Notes: generated by a model not told the origin, from the sequence alone. Positions 45,548 to 57,544 are shown, numbered from the stretch's first letter. The stretch is DNA of 64,000 nucleotides from Pogona vitticeps (GCF_051106095.1 NC_135786.1:16142501-16206500), one strand, 5' to 3'. Program-made: numbers and translations.

Positions 45548-45971
45548 CAGTCATGCCCCGCTTAATGATGACCCCGTATAACAATGAATCCACTTCACGA
45601 TGATGTTTTTGTGACTGCAAAACGATGTTTAGATGGTTTTTTTTCGCTTAGCGATGATCGGTTCCCTGCTTCGGAAGCCAATTCTTCGTATTCTGACGAT
45701 CAAAACAGCTGATCGCCGGGTTTTCAAAATGGCCGCCGGCTGCTCAAAATGGCTCCCCACTGTGTTTTTGGACAGATTCCTTCCTTTACAGGCACCGAAA
45801 GTGGCTGCCCCTATGGAGGATCTTCGCTGGACGGTGAGTTATTCAGCCCAATGGAATGCATTGAACAGTTTTCAATCAATTTCAATGGGCTTTTTTATTT
45901 CGCTTTATGACGTTTTCGCTCTACAGCGATTTCACTGGAACGAATTAACGTCGTCAAATGAGGCACCACTG
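45548..45971. mobile_element. TA-flanked MITE, family B (copy 1)
   Basis: 424 bp, from cagtcatgccccgcttaatg to cgtcaaatgaggcaccactg, TA on both sides. The ends are diverged inverted repeats. Shared internal blocks (cagctgatcg, tttcaat, gatcttcgct) with the copy at 56276 of exactly the same length. Confidence 0.8.
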
Positions 45972-46871
45972 TACTTCTTATGTGTCATATATAGATCATA
46001 TATACATAACGAAATAATAATCCAAGTTAAAGGCATGAGAATGATTCTGGCAAACTGTTACCTTTGTCTTTGTTGTCAAGATGACAACATGTAACATATG
46101 CTGTTTGATACTGACTTAAGCTTTATATGCAACACATCATCTTTGGTGAAAGTCATAGATTTCACTGCTTATAAAATAACACTGGATTCCTCTGCCTCCC
46201 CCAAAATATTAACATGTTTGACAGGATAAGATCATTTGAAAATGTGTGTCAAGTTACTAAAATGTGGTAGGAAAACCCTTTCTGAAAGTTCTCATACTTC
46301 GTTCCAATTCATAATGGAAGAGCAGATAAAACCAGAACAGTACCAATCATGTGATTCAGCTCCTCCGACTTGCAGAGCATCTCCTTGAAAAGAAAGCCCT
46401 TACCCTTAAAAAAGCTAGCATATAAAAAGGAGAAACTAGGCTATATAATTCTCCTCCCTGATATCTGTTTTTTTGTTCATTCGATCACACTATCCATCTC
46501 CTACAACTGTCAGGAAGAATATGGAGCATTTTTACCCTATCCCTAATATGTGTAAATTACGTTTTTGTAGACTAGACAGGAACATTAGAATTGATGGCCC
46601 ATTTCTTTCTTTTCAGTGTTGGTTGCAGACAAGATGAAATAATCTCTGGGAAGCACTGATGACTATTACCATTGGTACAATGACAACTGGAATGTGTAAT
46701 GAGAACTTGTGAGCACACAAACAAACAACAATTTATGTGCAAAGGAGGACTTTCAAATATCTAGCCCAAGTCAACTATCAAATGAATAATGATGGACGAT
46801 GGTTACGATGAACGAACAAAAGGAAGTACATTGTAACTGTGTGTTTTTAAAAACTGATTCATGGTCTAAGA

Positions 46872-47018
46872 CAAGGGTCTCCAAACTACGGTCTACATCT
46901 GGCCCGCCTTGCCTTTTTATCTGGCCCGGCGTGTGGGTGCGCATGTCTACCTCTGGCCCTCAAAAATGTGGAGCATATATGATGTGGCCCTCTCACTGAA
47001 AAGTTTGGAGACCCCGTG
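46872..47018. mobile_element. hAT MITE, family 'GGGGTCTCCAAA' (copy 2)
   Basis: caagggtctccaaactacgg to aaagtttggagaccccgtg; exact 8-bp duplication gtctaaga at 46864-46871 and 47019-47026. Interior like 9973-10152. Confidence 0.85.
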
Positions 47019-47366
47019 GTCTAAGACAAGGGGCCATGTGATAGGAAAAAATTGAGTTTTTTCTTGGACATGAACAAAGGCAGTATGTTTTTGTCATCTT
47101 TCCATTTGGCTCTATTACTGTGCTAAGTCCATTCCCCCCCCCAAAAAAAGGATTGCTGAATGTATTAAGAAATAACAGTACAGATATAGGATATACATCT
47201 AAAGGCAGGAAGGAGAGGATATAGAGATAAATGTTTTCCAAATATGTTACATGAAAATATGCCTATTCCACCGCAGAGGACTCTGTACCGTACAACATAC
47301 CCAACTATTCAGAGCACTAGCTAAGCCCATAGCTCCACATCATTATATGAAAAGTATGCCCTACAC

Positions 47367-47555
47367 CAGGGGTCTCCAAACTTTTTTCAGTGTGAGGGCC
47401 ACATCATATATTTTACACATATTCAATGGCTGAAGGAGGGAAGGGGGACTCAATTGATCCCTCATCACTGCTGTCATTGCAAAGGGTCCCCCCTCCCATC
47501 CTCTTCCTATGTCCGGGCTGGATAAAAAGGTGGGCCAGATATATAGTTTGAAGCC
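47367..47555. mobile_element. hAT MITE, family 'GGGGTCTCCAAA' (copy 3, inverted)
   Basis: caggggtctccaaacttttt, gtgagggccacatcatata, then ggataaaaaggtgggcc and agtttgaagcc. Flanks ccctacac (47359-47366) and ccctacct match at six of eight. Confidence 0.7.
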
Positions 47556-47589
47556 CCCTACCTTAGACAATACTGTTCTTTCTGTTTTC

Positions 47590-47975
47590 CCCACAATTTA
47601 CAAATTGAAATGGGTTAATAAATTAATGAAATACTTGACTTTAAATATAGAGTTTACCCTGAGAATAGCAAACAAAAGGAACAATGGAATTGGACAGTAA
47701 AAGAATTGATGAACTTAATATCTGCAGCAAAATTAATTGCAGTTAAAAATTGGAAATTAAAGCATGAATTTCACTTAAATGAATGATATAAAGAAATAAG
47801 GAATATTGCTATTAATAATAAACTAACTTGTGATGTTAAGTTTAAAAAGGGCTTCACAAACACAAATATCTTTAGATATATTTGGGGAGTTTTCATTGAT
47901 TATGTATTAATTAAAGGGAAGGGTCATGCACCATCAAAAGAAACTATGCAGTTTTGGAAGCGTAATGGGGCATCA
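47590..47975 (+). mobile_element. L1 LINE, ORF2 C-terminal fragment
   Basis: Translation gives AKLIAVKNWKLKHEFHLNE, a stop, YKEIRNIAINNKLTCDVKFK, then YIWGVFIDYVLIKGK. This order fits the end of vertebrate L1 ORF2 (AKxxIAxxWK...WNxxxxxKLT...W..FLDY). Broken by at least one stop; no 3' tail recognised. Confidence 0.65.
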
Positions 47976-48184
47976 CAAATGAAAGAAATGTTGCCCATCT
48001 TCAAAAGGTCTCAGTGGATAGCAGCACTTTGTGTAAGTATGTGTGTATTAAGTTTTTCATTAAAAAGTGGGGGACAGGCCATTAATGAACTACTCAATAT
48101 TTTTGTTCTTCAAACCAAAGCACATATTAGTATCCTACCTGCAGTCTTGGAGTGTGATGACCTACTGCTGCAACACTCTACAAT

Positions 48185-48262
48185 ACCTCTGCCTTGCTAT
48201 TATTTATTTATTTAACTTAATTTTATTTATTTAACTTATTTTATTTATTTAACTTATTTAAC

Positions 48263-48297
<35 letters not shown>

Positions 48298-48300
48298 TTA
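48185..48300. repeat. (ATTT)n-rich simple repeat
   Basis: tatttatttatttaactt units followed by about a dozen pure ttta units; possibly the reversed tail of a LINE, given gtaagcccaagactgcctca after it. Confidence 0.85.
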
Positions 48301-48832
48301 TGTAAGCCCAAGACTGCCTCACAGCAGCTAATGGGGCTCACGCCTGTAGGAGATACTGCACAAGCTTGGAAAAGCCCAACTACAGAGCAGACAAAGATGC
48401 TCATGCAATTCAATCTGTAGTAACGTTTCTTCAGCACTAGCACCACCAAATAAAACAGCAGTCTATGTGAAAATCAAGGATAATACGTTAGGCTTTTGTT
48501 AGTCTGTTCCATAAACTGGCTTCATTCTCAAATGCCAGAACAAATTAATCAAGTTCAGGGACAGCCCTGAAGAGTTTTTCAGGAACTTATCCACAGAGCT
48601 TGGAACAGATACTTTTTAAAATCTTACAACTCCCAGCTGTGAGATTCTGTCAATTATAGGTTTGTTTGTTTTTTTAAAATATGCCAGTAGTGAAATAAGT
48701 TACTGCTGGCAGGGGAATTCTGGGAGCTGTAGTCCAAAGCACTTCTTTTAACAAGCTGTATTAAAAAAAAAACTGGGAGCAGCCAATAATAACAATAATA
48801 ATTTAAAAAATCTTGGAATGCCCTGTCATCCC

Positions 48833-49356
48833 TGTTACATACAGCACTGATGTTACCTGTCTGTCATGGGTTTGGAGGGAAAGTTCCATCCTATGGGGAG
48901 TGGAAGGCGGGACATCAGGAGGAGGGGCTGTACTGTATATATATGTGAAGCCTGTGTGGTGAAGTTAGGAGACGCTGGGATGTGACGAAGCAGCAGCTGG
49001 GAAGAAGAAGCTGGTGTGGGAGTCTGTGTGTCAGACAGGGTACTACTGTGTGTCAGAGTACCAACCTGATAGGTTCAGGTGTCTGTTGGTTAGCCAGAAC
49101 TGATAGGTTCAGGGTCTGTGCTTCAAGTTAAGTGTTCTGTGTGAACCAAACTGTATGCATGTATGAATGAGACTAAGCCACGTTACTATATCTTATTCAC
49201 CTGATCATTTTATTTTCCCTGTGTGTTGTATTTAAATAAACCTTATTCTTTTATTGGTTGAAAATCCATCCCTGGTCTGTGTGACTTCTTACAGGGAATG
49301 GTTGGTGGCAGCTTAGTTAACGTGTGGCAGGTCCCAGTAGGTCTGGGTTTGTCACA
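48833..49356 (+). repeat. Left LTR
   Basis: Starts tgttacatacagcactgatg and ends gtctgggtttgtcaca (TG...CA). Contains a TATA-like tgtatatatatg near 48932 and an aataaa signal near 49235. Confidence 0.95.
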
Positions 49357-49926
49357 CTGATTGGTGTCCAGCGTGTGGGATACGACTGGTCCAGTTGTCC
49401 AGTGGTCCAGAAAAGCCTTGGCAAGTGTGCCCAGAGCAAGGGGGGTCTAGTCAGGGACAATCTGAGAGCACGTAGGTAATCTTCTAGGTGTACCTCACGG
49501 GGGGGTGCACTAGTAGAAGAACGTGTAACCTCAGATTGGGGACTAGATTAGGGAGCTCTGAGGCAGCCTGTTTTGGCGGGAAAAAGCTGAGGCAAAACTG
49601 TGAAATAGCAGTGAGCTAGCTTGCCTGCTGAGAGGCCCAGCAGAGGGGGGTAGACTCTAACTCGCTACAGTTGCAAGTAGTGCTGAAGGACAGCAGCAAT
49701 CTATGGAAAGCTGGTTCTGAGGCAAAAGAAAAAAAAAAGTGGTCGTTTTATTTTGAGGCTTGACTTTTTAAAGCAGCCTGTTCTGAGGGGGGATTATGCC
49801 CTTGACTCGAAGCCAAATGGCAGAAATGGGTGAAGTGAAAGACCCCCAGGTAGACCAAGGTTCTGAGGATGAATTTGGCTCAGTGCAGGTGACAGCACAG
49901 GAGAGCAGAACCCAGAACTCAGAAAA

Positions 49927-52900
49927 TTGCTCCTAGCCCAACAGCATGAACTGAGGGTGAGGGAAATGGAGGAAAGATTAGAGAGAGAAAGAATGGAGGA
50001 AAGAGAGAAACAACGGCAATTTGAATTAGAGAGAGAGAGAGAGAAAATTGCTCTGGAAAAAGAAAGGATGGCGTTTGAATTAAGGAAATTGGAAATGATG
50101 AACCAGAACAATAATAACAATAGGGATTCTGAGGGAGGCCAATTGTCTAAGGCTGACCTGAAGAAATTCCCTGTGTACCACAAGGGAGATTGTCCTGAGG
50201 TGTTCTTTTCCTTAGTGGAAAGAGCGTTTGTGGACTTCTCAGTGAGGGAAACTGAGAAGATGACCATCATGCGATCTTTAATCAGTGGTAGCCTGGCTGA
50301 GGTTTATTCAGAGATGCCACAGGAACTGATGAGAGATTTTGCAGAGTTTAAAAAACTGGTGTTTGCAAGACATGGGATAAATGCGGAACAGCTGAGGCAA
50401 AGATTCAGGTCCCTCACAAAGAAACCAGAGCAGACTTTTACCCAAGTGGGGGCCCAATTGGTGAGGCTGCTTGAGAAATGGCTATCTCAGGAGGGGACAG
50501 AGACCTACCAGCAGCTTAAAGACTTGATAGCGCTGGAACAATTCTATTCAGTCCTGCATGGGGAACTGAAATTCCAGGTGAGGGAAAGGAAACCGAAATC
50601 TGTGGCCGAAGCTGCCGAGATCGCAGATTTTATTTACCAGATAAGAAAGCCCTTAGGTGAGGAGAAATCTGTAGGAAAACCCAAAGAAACCTACAGCAAG
50701 TACTCTCAGGGACCAGGGAAAAGCCAGCAAGGGGGAGGGGCCCATGGTGAAGGGAAGCCCTCAGACATGAAACTAAGACCTCAGATTTTGGAGGGAAAAC
50801 CAAAACAAGATGAGAAAGACTCAAAATACACCAGAAAATGTTATTTCTGTCAGGGAAAGGGCCATCTAATCTCAGAGTGTGAGAAATTAAGGCAGCTAAA
50901 AGGAATGGTGCCTCAGGATTTTAGTGGAACCAAGCCAAAAGCTGTGTTCTGTGTCCAGAAAGAGCAAGGCTCATTCTCACTGAGGGAGCCTGTTGCCATG
51001 GCTACTCAATCTGGAACAGCTACCTCTGCTGATCAGGCTGAGGAAAATGGTCCTCTTGTAGAGGTCAGGCGCTGCCTGTTGGTGAGAACAGATTCTCAGT
51101 TGTTTGAGACAGCAGGGGTGGACGTAGGAATACTTGACCGTCAGTATCGGGGGCTGCGGGACACTTGTTCCCAGGTGACCCTGTGCCATCCAGATATTAT
51201 TCCTAGGGAATATGTAATCCCAAATGAGAGCATGAAGGTGGCAGGGATTGAGGGGCAGGTGATCTCTCTGCCAGTCGCGGAGGCACCTGTCAACTTTCAA
51301 GGCTGGAGGGGAGTTTGGCGGCTAGCAATTTCATCGACTCTGCCAGCAGCCGTGCTCGTGGGAAATGACCTGGCTGAACATGTGAAACGGGTGCTAGTGA
51401 TTACACGCTCACAAGCCACCACGGGGACAGTTCAGGGGGGTAATGATGAGCCAGAGACGGAAGCAGAGGGGAGTTCAGAAGCTGTGGTGGAAACCTTAAC
51501 CACAGACAGCCGATTTGGTCAGGAGCAAAAGGCAGACGCCACTCTCCAAAAGTGTTTTGAGCAGGTGACTGACGCCCAGCTAACACCTGAAACCCCAGTG
51601 AGATTTCTGGAGAAAAAGGGGATTTTATATAGAGAGACCCTGAGGAATACCTCAAAAGGGGGACATGGGATCAGAAGTCAGCTAGTGGTGCCTGAAAAGT
51701 ATCGCCCCATGATCTTACAAAGGGGGCACTCTGACATGTTTGCTGCGCACTTAGGGGTGAACAAAACACAGCAGAAAATCACACAGAATTTTTACTGGCC
51801 TGACATAGGGAAGCAGATCAGGGAGTTCTGTAAACAATGTGATGTGTGTCAAAGGCAGGAGAATAGCCGCGACAGGACCAAAGCAAAGTTGTGCCCTTTG
51901 CCTGTGATTGACACTACGTTCAAATGCATAGGGGTGGATATTGTGGGACCTTTGCCCAAGGCCACAAAGAGGGGGAACAGGTTCATTCTCACCATTGTGG
52001 ACCATGCCACGAGGTACCCTGAAGCCATACCCTTGACTAACATTGAAACTAACACAGTGGCAGATGCCTTGGTGGGGTATATGTCCAGGATGGGATTTGC
52101 CTCAGAAATAATCACAGATTTGGGAGCATCGTTCACATCAAAGCTCATGAAACGCTTATGGCAAATCTGTGGAATTAAGCACAAGGAAACCACTGCCTAT
52201 CATCCTGAAAGTAAGGGGTTAACTGAGAAGTTCAATGGGACTCTAATGCGCATGATTAGGGCTTACTTGGCAGAGAATCCAAACAATTGGGACCAGAAGC
52301 TGCAATCCCTTTTGTTTGCTTATCGATCAGTGCCACAAGCCAGTACCGGGTTCAGTCCATTTGAACTTTTATTTGGGAGAAGGGTGAAAGGGCCCCTTGA
52401 TTTGATCAAACAAAATTGGGAGCAGATCACCCAGGATGACCCACAAGACGTTGTGACATACATAGACACCTTGATGAATGACCTAAAGAGAAATCTAGAG
52501 CTGGCAGCAGAGACCCTGCAAGCTCAAAAGGTCAGAAAGAAAGCTTGGGATGACCAGGAAGGCAGGGAGAGGCACTTTGACCCAGGGGAGGAAGTGCTGT
52601 GGCCTGGGCCCTGCAGAGAGAGCAAACTGCAGCTGGGTATCCCAGAAAGAAAATACTTGGGTCACATGGTAGTGGGAGGAGTGATAAAACCCCTGGAGGC
52701 CAAAATAGAAGCTGTTCGTGATTGGCCCAGACCCAACACCAAGAAAAAAGTCAAATCATTTCTTGGGTTGGTGGGCTACTACAGAAAGTTCATCCCAAGG
52801 TTTAGCGAGATTGCGGCTCCGCTGACCGATCTGACGAGGAAGAAGGCTGATGACCGCATCCCGTGGACCAGCGACTGTGAGGCGGCGTTCCAGAGGTTGA

Positions 52901-53328
52901 AGGAGGCGTTAATCAACTATCCAGTGCTGCGTGCTCCAGACTTCGACCGGGAGTTCATCATCTACACCGATGCGTCTAACAGCGGGGTAGGAGCAGTTCT
53001 TTGCCAGGAGGATGAGAATGGTGACCAGCATCCAGTGTCCTACCTGAGTAGGAAACTTCAAAAAGGTGAGAGACATTTGGCAACCGTGGAGAAGGAGTGT
53101 TTGGCCATAGTCTACGCGATCCAGAAGGCCAAGCCTTACATCTGGGGAAGACATTTCGTTCTGTGCACTGACCATTCACCACTGCAATGGTTAAAGACAA
53201 TGAAAACCCACAATAGCAAACTTATGAGGTGGGCTTTAAACCTACAGGACTATGACTTTGAAGTGAAGGTGGTCAGAGGGTCAGTGAACTGTGTTGCTGA
53301 CGCCTTGTCAAGAAGACCTGAAGATTGA
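49927..53328 (+). CDS. gag-pol frame of the LTR element
   Basis: About 1,133 codons in one frame. In order: charged coiled-coil (about residues 1-60), gag core, zinc knuckle CYFCQGKGHLISEC (about 305-320), a possible protease-region remnant, integrase zinc-binding part ending CKQCDVCQRQ (about 640), integrase core with DIVGPLPK and TDLGASFTSK, then the RT end (KYLGHMV, FLGLVGYYRKFI) and RNase H (YTDASNSGVGAVL, ATVEKECLAIVYA, TDHSPLQW, ADALSRRPED). Ty3-type by sequence. Treated as part of a transposon, not a host gene. Confidence 0.85.
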   Translation: MLLAQQHELRVREMEERLERERMEEREKQRQFELEREREKIALEKERMAFELRKLEMMNQNNNNNRDSEGGQLSKADLKKFPVYHKGDCPEVFFSLVERAFVDFSVRETEKMTIMRSLISGSLAEVYSEMPQELMRDFAEFKKLVFARHGINAEQLRQRFRSLTKKPEQTFTQVGAQLVRLLEKWLSQEGTETYQQLKDLIALEQFYSVLHGELKFQVRERKPKSVAEAAEIADFIYQIRKPLGEEKSVGKPKETYSKYSQGPGKSQQGGGAHGEGKPSDMKLRPQILEGKPKQDEKDSKYTRKCYFCQGKGHLISECEKLRQLKGMVPQDFSGTKPKAVFCVQKEQGSFSLREPVAMATQSGTATSADQAEENGPLVEVRRCLLVRTDSQLFETAGVDVGILDRQYRGLRDTCSQVTLCHPDIIPREYVIPNESMKVAGIEGQVISLPVAEAPVNFQGWRGVWRLAISSTLPAAVLVGNDLAEHVKRVLVITRSQATTGTVQGGNDEPETEAEGSSEAVVETLTTDSRFGQEQKADATLQKCFEQVTDAQLTPETPVRFLEKKGILYRETLRNTSKGGHGIRSQLVVPEKYRPMILQRGHSDMFAAHLGVNKTQQKITQNFYWPDIGKQIREFCKQCDVCQRQENSRDRTKAKLCPLPVIDTTFKCIGVDIVGPLPKATKRGNRFILTIVDHATRYPEAIPLTNIETNTVADALVGYMSRMGFASEIITDLGASFTSKLMKRLWQICGIKHKETTAYHPESKGLTEKFNGTLMRMIRAYLAENPNNWDQKLQSLLFAYRSVPQASTGFSPFELLFGRRVKGPLDLIKQNWEQITQDDPQDVVTYIDTLMNDLKRNLELAAETLQAQKVRKKAWDDQEGRERHFDPGEEVLWPGPCRESKLQLGIPERKYLGHMVVGGVIKPLEAKIEAVRDWPRPNTKKKVKSFLGLVGYYRKFIPRFSEIAAPLTDLTRKKADDRIPWTSDCEAAFQRLKEALINYPVLRAPDFDREFIIYTDASNSGVGAVLCQEDENGDQHPVSYLSRKLQKGERHLATVEKECLAIVYAIQKAKPYIWGRHFVLCTDHSPLQWLKTMKTHNSKLMRWALNLQDYDFEVKVVRGSVNCVADALSRRPED

Positions 53329-53602
53329 AGACGGCGAAAGAGACATGGACTATGTATATATATTGATGACAAAAAGTTAAATGTACCTGTTTTTTGAACT
53401 TGGTTTGTATGAATAAAGGTAAATTGATGTAATGTATATGGTAAATGTTTAAATGCCTAATTGATATGGTTAACTTAGAATGTAAGTATAAGTAAGTATG
53501 ATATGGTATGTATAACTGTTGTTGTGTGTTTTATCCAGGTTGTTTTTTTGGGAAAAAGCACCTTAGCTTTCCCCCTACAAAACAACTTATAAAGAGGGGA
53601 GG

Positions 53603-54126
53603 TGTTACATACAGCACTGATGTTACCTGTCTGTCATGGGTTTGGAGGGAAAGTTCCATCCTATGGGGAGTGGAAGGCGGGACATCAGGAGGAGGGGCTG
53701 TACTGTATATATATGTGAAGCCTGTGTGGTGAAGTTAGGAGACGCTGGGATGTGACGAAGCAGCAGCTGGGAAGAAGAAGCTGGTGTGGGAGTCTGTGTG
53801 TCAGACAGGGTACTACTGTGTGTCAGAGTACCAACCTGATAGGTTCAGGTGTCTGTTGGTTAGCCAGAACTGATAGGTTCAGGGTCTGTGCTTCAAGTTA
53901 AGTGTTCTGTGTGAACCAAACTGTATGCATGTATGAATGAGACTAAGCCACGTTACTATATCTTATTCACCTGATCATTTTATTTTCCCTGTGTGTTGTA
54001 TTTAAATAAACCTTATTCTTTTATTGGTTGAAAATCCATCCCTGGTCTGTGTGACTTCTTACAGGGAATGGTTGGTGGCAGCTTAGTTAACGTGTGGCAG
54101 GTCCCAGTAGGTCTGGGTTTGTCACA
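53603..54126 (+). repeat. Right LTR
   Basis: 524 bp, same length and, in a line-by-line reading, the same sequence as the left LTR. Confidence 0.95.
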
Positions 54127-54292
54127 ATCCCCAAAAAGAGTGAGAAGGGCAAGATGCTATTCATAAATCAGTTATTCAACATCTATGAGTCTTTGAAACA
54201 AACTTCAATATTTTGCAGCTCACAGCCTTCTGCTACAGGAGAAAGTTAAAGCTGCCATGTGCCCGTACCGTACATTTCTGTACACCCTAAAG

Positions 54293-54428
54293 CACTGGTT
54301 CTTAACCTTGGGTTACTCAGGAGTTTTGGACTGCAACTCCCAGAAGCCTTCACCACCAGCTGTCCTGACTGGGGTTTCTGGGAGTTGCAATTCAAAAGCA
54401 TCCGAGTAACAAAGGTTAAGAACCACTG
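54293..54428. mobile_element. Palindromic hAT MITE, family 'GGTTCTTAACC' (copy 2)
   Basis: 136 bp, cactggttcttaaccttggg to aaaggttaagaaccactg; exact 8-bp duplication ccctaaag at 54285-54292 and 54429-54436. Strongly similar to 14587-14724. Confidence 0.85.
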
Positions 54429-54439
54429 CCCTAAAGTCC

Positions 54440-56270
54440 TCACTGAGCCCAGTGGGGGTTATGGCCACATAAACAGGTATAAACACAGCAACCTTAAACC
54501 TTATATATAGATGACAGGCAACCTGAGGAAAATTTGAAGCAGTTCATGGAAAATGGCATCCAGGATTTAAAAAAAAAAAAACAAAACCTGAGGTAAACAC
54601 AGTAATCACGTTTGAGCACTTTTTTTGTTGTTGCACCATAAAAGACATAAGGAAGAAACTCAATTAGGCAGGAAAGATTGACTTTCTGGTAGACACCTTC
54701 CTCATTTGAAGTTTCTGTGGTACCTTCAAAATGAAAAGGAACAAGAGGATTGTAAGGGTTGTTACTTTAGAAGCCGCACATTCCAAGCATGGGGCAGGTA
54801 TCAACATTTAGGATTCACACCAAGCATTTAAACAATGTTCACAGAGATTTATGCATATATACAAGCCACAAACAATGACTTACATCTATTACCATCCAAG
54901 GTTTGTACTATGTTTCCTGATGACGTTGTACTGGCTGTTAAAACCCAGTACAATAACCTGAAAATGAGACTGTGGAAGTTGACATGCCATAGTTGCTTTT
55001 GATCTGCGTATATTTCTACATATAAAATATTAGCTAACATATAGCCTTAATTTTCAGCTCTTCAAAATGTCCAAGATGCTGGGTTTGTAAAAGATCAACT
55101 GTGTATTAAGACTAGCTGAAAGAACTCTGTCCTTATAAGCAATCCCCACTGTGTGAAGCTAAGGAGTTCTCAGAAATGCAGCATTAAAAACCTACAAACA
55201 GTGCACCCTGTAGGATTATAAAATTAATGCTATGATTAAGTTCATAACTCAATATTGCTTATTTACAGTGAACCTAACTCCAGCTGATCTAAATTTTGAA
55301 GTTAGAAAAAGTACATGGTCAAGCCAAATGATTTAATTCCTTCAGCCTTGTTTAAGTATGTGCATTTAACTGGATTCTGAATGAGTCTGGTAATGGATGC
55401 CTCTTGCCTAGTTACCCTTAGCCATCCTCCCAGATAGCTGTCTTATGATGCCACCATTTAGGGCTTTAGATCATTTGTCACTAAAAGAAGTGAGACATAG
55501 CTCCCTGAAGCTAGAAAACTGTTGGAGCAACCAAAAGCACAAACCTATACAGGGAAACAGTGCAATAGCATCAGATAATACAACAAACCAATGTGTTACC
55601 AGTTCATACTAGATTATGATTTTTGGGATATATTATGAATTATTCTAAAATAATAGTTACAATAGTAAATGCTATTGCAGCCTTTTCTCCCTCCATGTAA
55701 AGCGTTCTGAGTACTTCATATGGCTGACCCAGCTGTGGAAACTTGTTTTAACATATGGATCCATCTATACTATAGACTTGGGAAAAGGATACCCATCAGA
55801 AAGTATTCATGCTACCACATATATATTGGCCAAAGAGGTTTCATATCTAAAATATGAAAAATCTTTTTCTCATTTCTTAAAATGTAAACTTTTTAAAAAA
55901 TATATACAAGGATTGAGACATATATATTAGATTTTGCAGTCAGCACAAATATCAATTATTTTTATACTGTATTTCAGGAAAGAAGTTATGACATGTAAAA
56001 TAGCGGACAGGCTTCACTGTAAGACAGCTTGACCTCCTTAAATGATTTTATCATTAAATACAGATTCTCAAAGGCATCTGGGTGTACATTGATGTCGGCC
56101 AGGGCTAAGGCCTGACATGCATGGCACAACACACTGCAGAATCTTTCACAATGGAACATGGTGGTGAATAGCAGAGCTCTATATGGCATACATAAATTTA
56201 TTATTGATATATGGTAGAAAAGGCCAAGAAATTATTTCAAACAACAGCAGCAGCAGCACTATGTGGATAC
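54440..56270. other. Intergenic, no recognisable feature
   Basis: AT-rich single-copy-looking DNA with chance frames only. Confidence 0.5.
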
Positions 56271-56275
56271 AAATA

Positions 56276-56699
56276 CAGTGGTGCCTTGCTAGACAGTTAC
56301 CCCGCATGACGTTTTTTCCTAGACATTGACTTTTTGCGATTGCTATAGGGATTCGCAAAACAGCCATTCCTATGGGGGAATTTCGCTGGGCAATGTTTGG
56401 TGCCTGCTTCACAAACCGATTTTTGTTAGACGACAATTTTGACAGCTTCCTCCACGCTCGCAAAACAGGTGTTTTCGGGACCTAAGCTTCGCAATACAGC
56501 GATTTAAACAGCTGATCGGCGGTTTGCAAAGCAGCTTTCCTATGGGCGATCTTCGCTAGACAACGATGACTCTTCCCCATTGGAACACATTAAACAGGTT
56601 TCAATGCATTCCAATGGGAAATGCTTTTTGCTAGACAATGATTTCGCTAAACAGCGATTTCAGTGGAACAGATTATCATCGTCTAGCGAGGCACCACTG
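56276..56699. mobile_element. TA-flanked MITE, family B (copy 2)
   Basis: 424 bp, cagtggtgccttgctagaca to cgtctagcgaggcaccactg with TA on both sides. The inverted ends are clearer than in the copy at 45548. No ORF of note. Confidence 0.85.
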
Positions 56700-57544
56700 T
56701 ATAAACGTTAAACACTGCAAGGTAGAATACTGAAACACCTAATGTCTGCATTAAGGTAGACTGATGTCTCTGATGTTTTAAGGGGGAATGCTAGCTTTTA
56801 GTCTGTTTGCTTTTAGACATTTTGGCTGCTTTTAATTCCAAATGCATTCGATTTTTAAAATTTCAACCAAAGTAAAATTACCTTTTAATATTAACTGAAT
56901 TTAACAGAAACCTGCTAAAACAAAGTTGACATGTGGCTCTTAATAATAAATCCATTGTCTACAGACACAAAAAGCAATCATTCAATATAGAATATGTTTT
57001 CTGATTACAAGCATTATGAGAACTGCATAAAGCATATTTTTATGACCTTGATAATGGCGTAATTAAATCAAATTACCACACGCCCTGTATTCCATTTAGA
57101 AGCACAGGAAACCTATACTTTACAGACTCGTTCACCTGTATTCTAATTCGTCTGATTATTGAGTTAGGAAAACTAGCAACTACCAAAAAGTTTATACACC
57201 ATCCCACTGGATATATAAAACCACACATTTTGCACTGTGAAACAATTGCTTTTTTCTGGAAAATTCTGATAGTTGAATCTTCTGCTCACTGTTCTCGTAT
57301 AGTATACAGAAGGAAATGTATATTTTGAGATCAAATACAGTTGCCATATTATTTTGCATGTGTAATAAACTTCTAATCAATGAAAGTTTGATAGAAACTA
57401 TAAGTAAGCAACATATTATTTATATAGTAAGCAACACAATAGCAGAAATCCTGTTTGTTACTTAATCAAAATGTGTAACTTTTGGAGGTGAATTACCTCA
57501 AATTAAGAAATCCTCACAGGCATTATCTGTTGCATACTACGTCA

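Larger units (their letters stand above)
48833..54126 (+). mobile_element. Young Ty3-like LTR retrotransposon with IN before RNase H
   Basis: 5,294 bp bounded by two 524-bp LTRs and a 5-bp target duplication atccc (48828-48832, 54127-54131). A likely primer-binding region (tggtgtccagcgtgtggg) follows the left LTR and a polypurine tract (aaagaggggagg) precedes the right LTR. One long frame covers gag and pol parts: gag with coiled-coil and zinc knuckle, integrase, then the end of RT with RNase H. Integrase upstream of RT/RNase H is the order known for Gmr1-like Ty3 elements of deuterostomes. By eye the LTRs do not differ, so insertion is very recent. Pol looks incomplete, with about one break, so this copy is probably not self-sufficient. 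Confidence 0.9.

Noticed and set aside
45633-46094. 153-codon frame
   Set aside because: It mostly reads through the family B MITE and its palindromic end.
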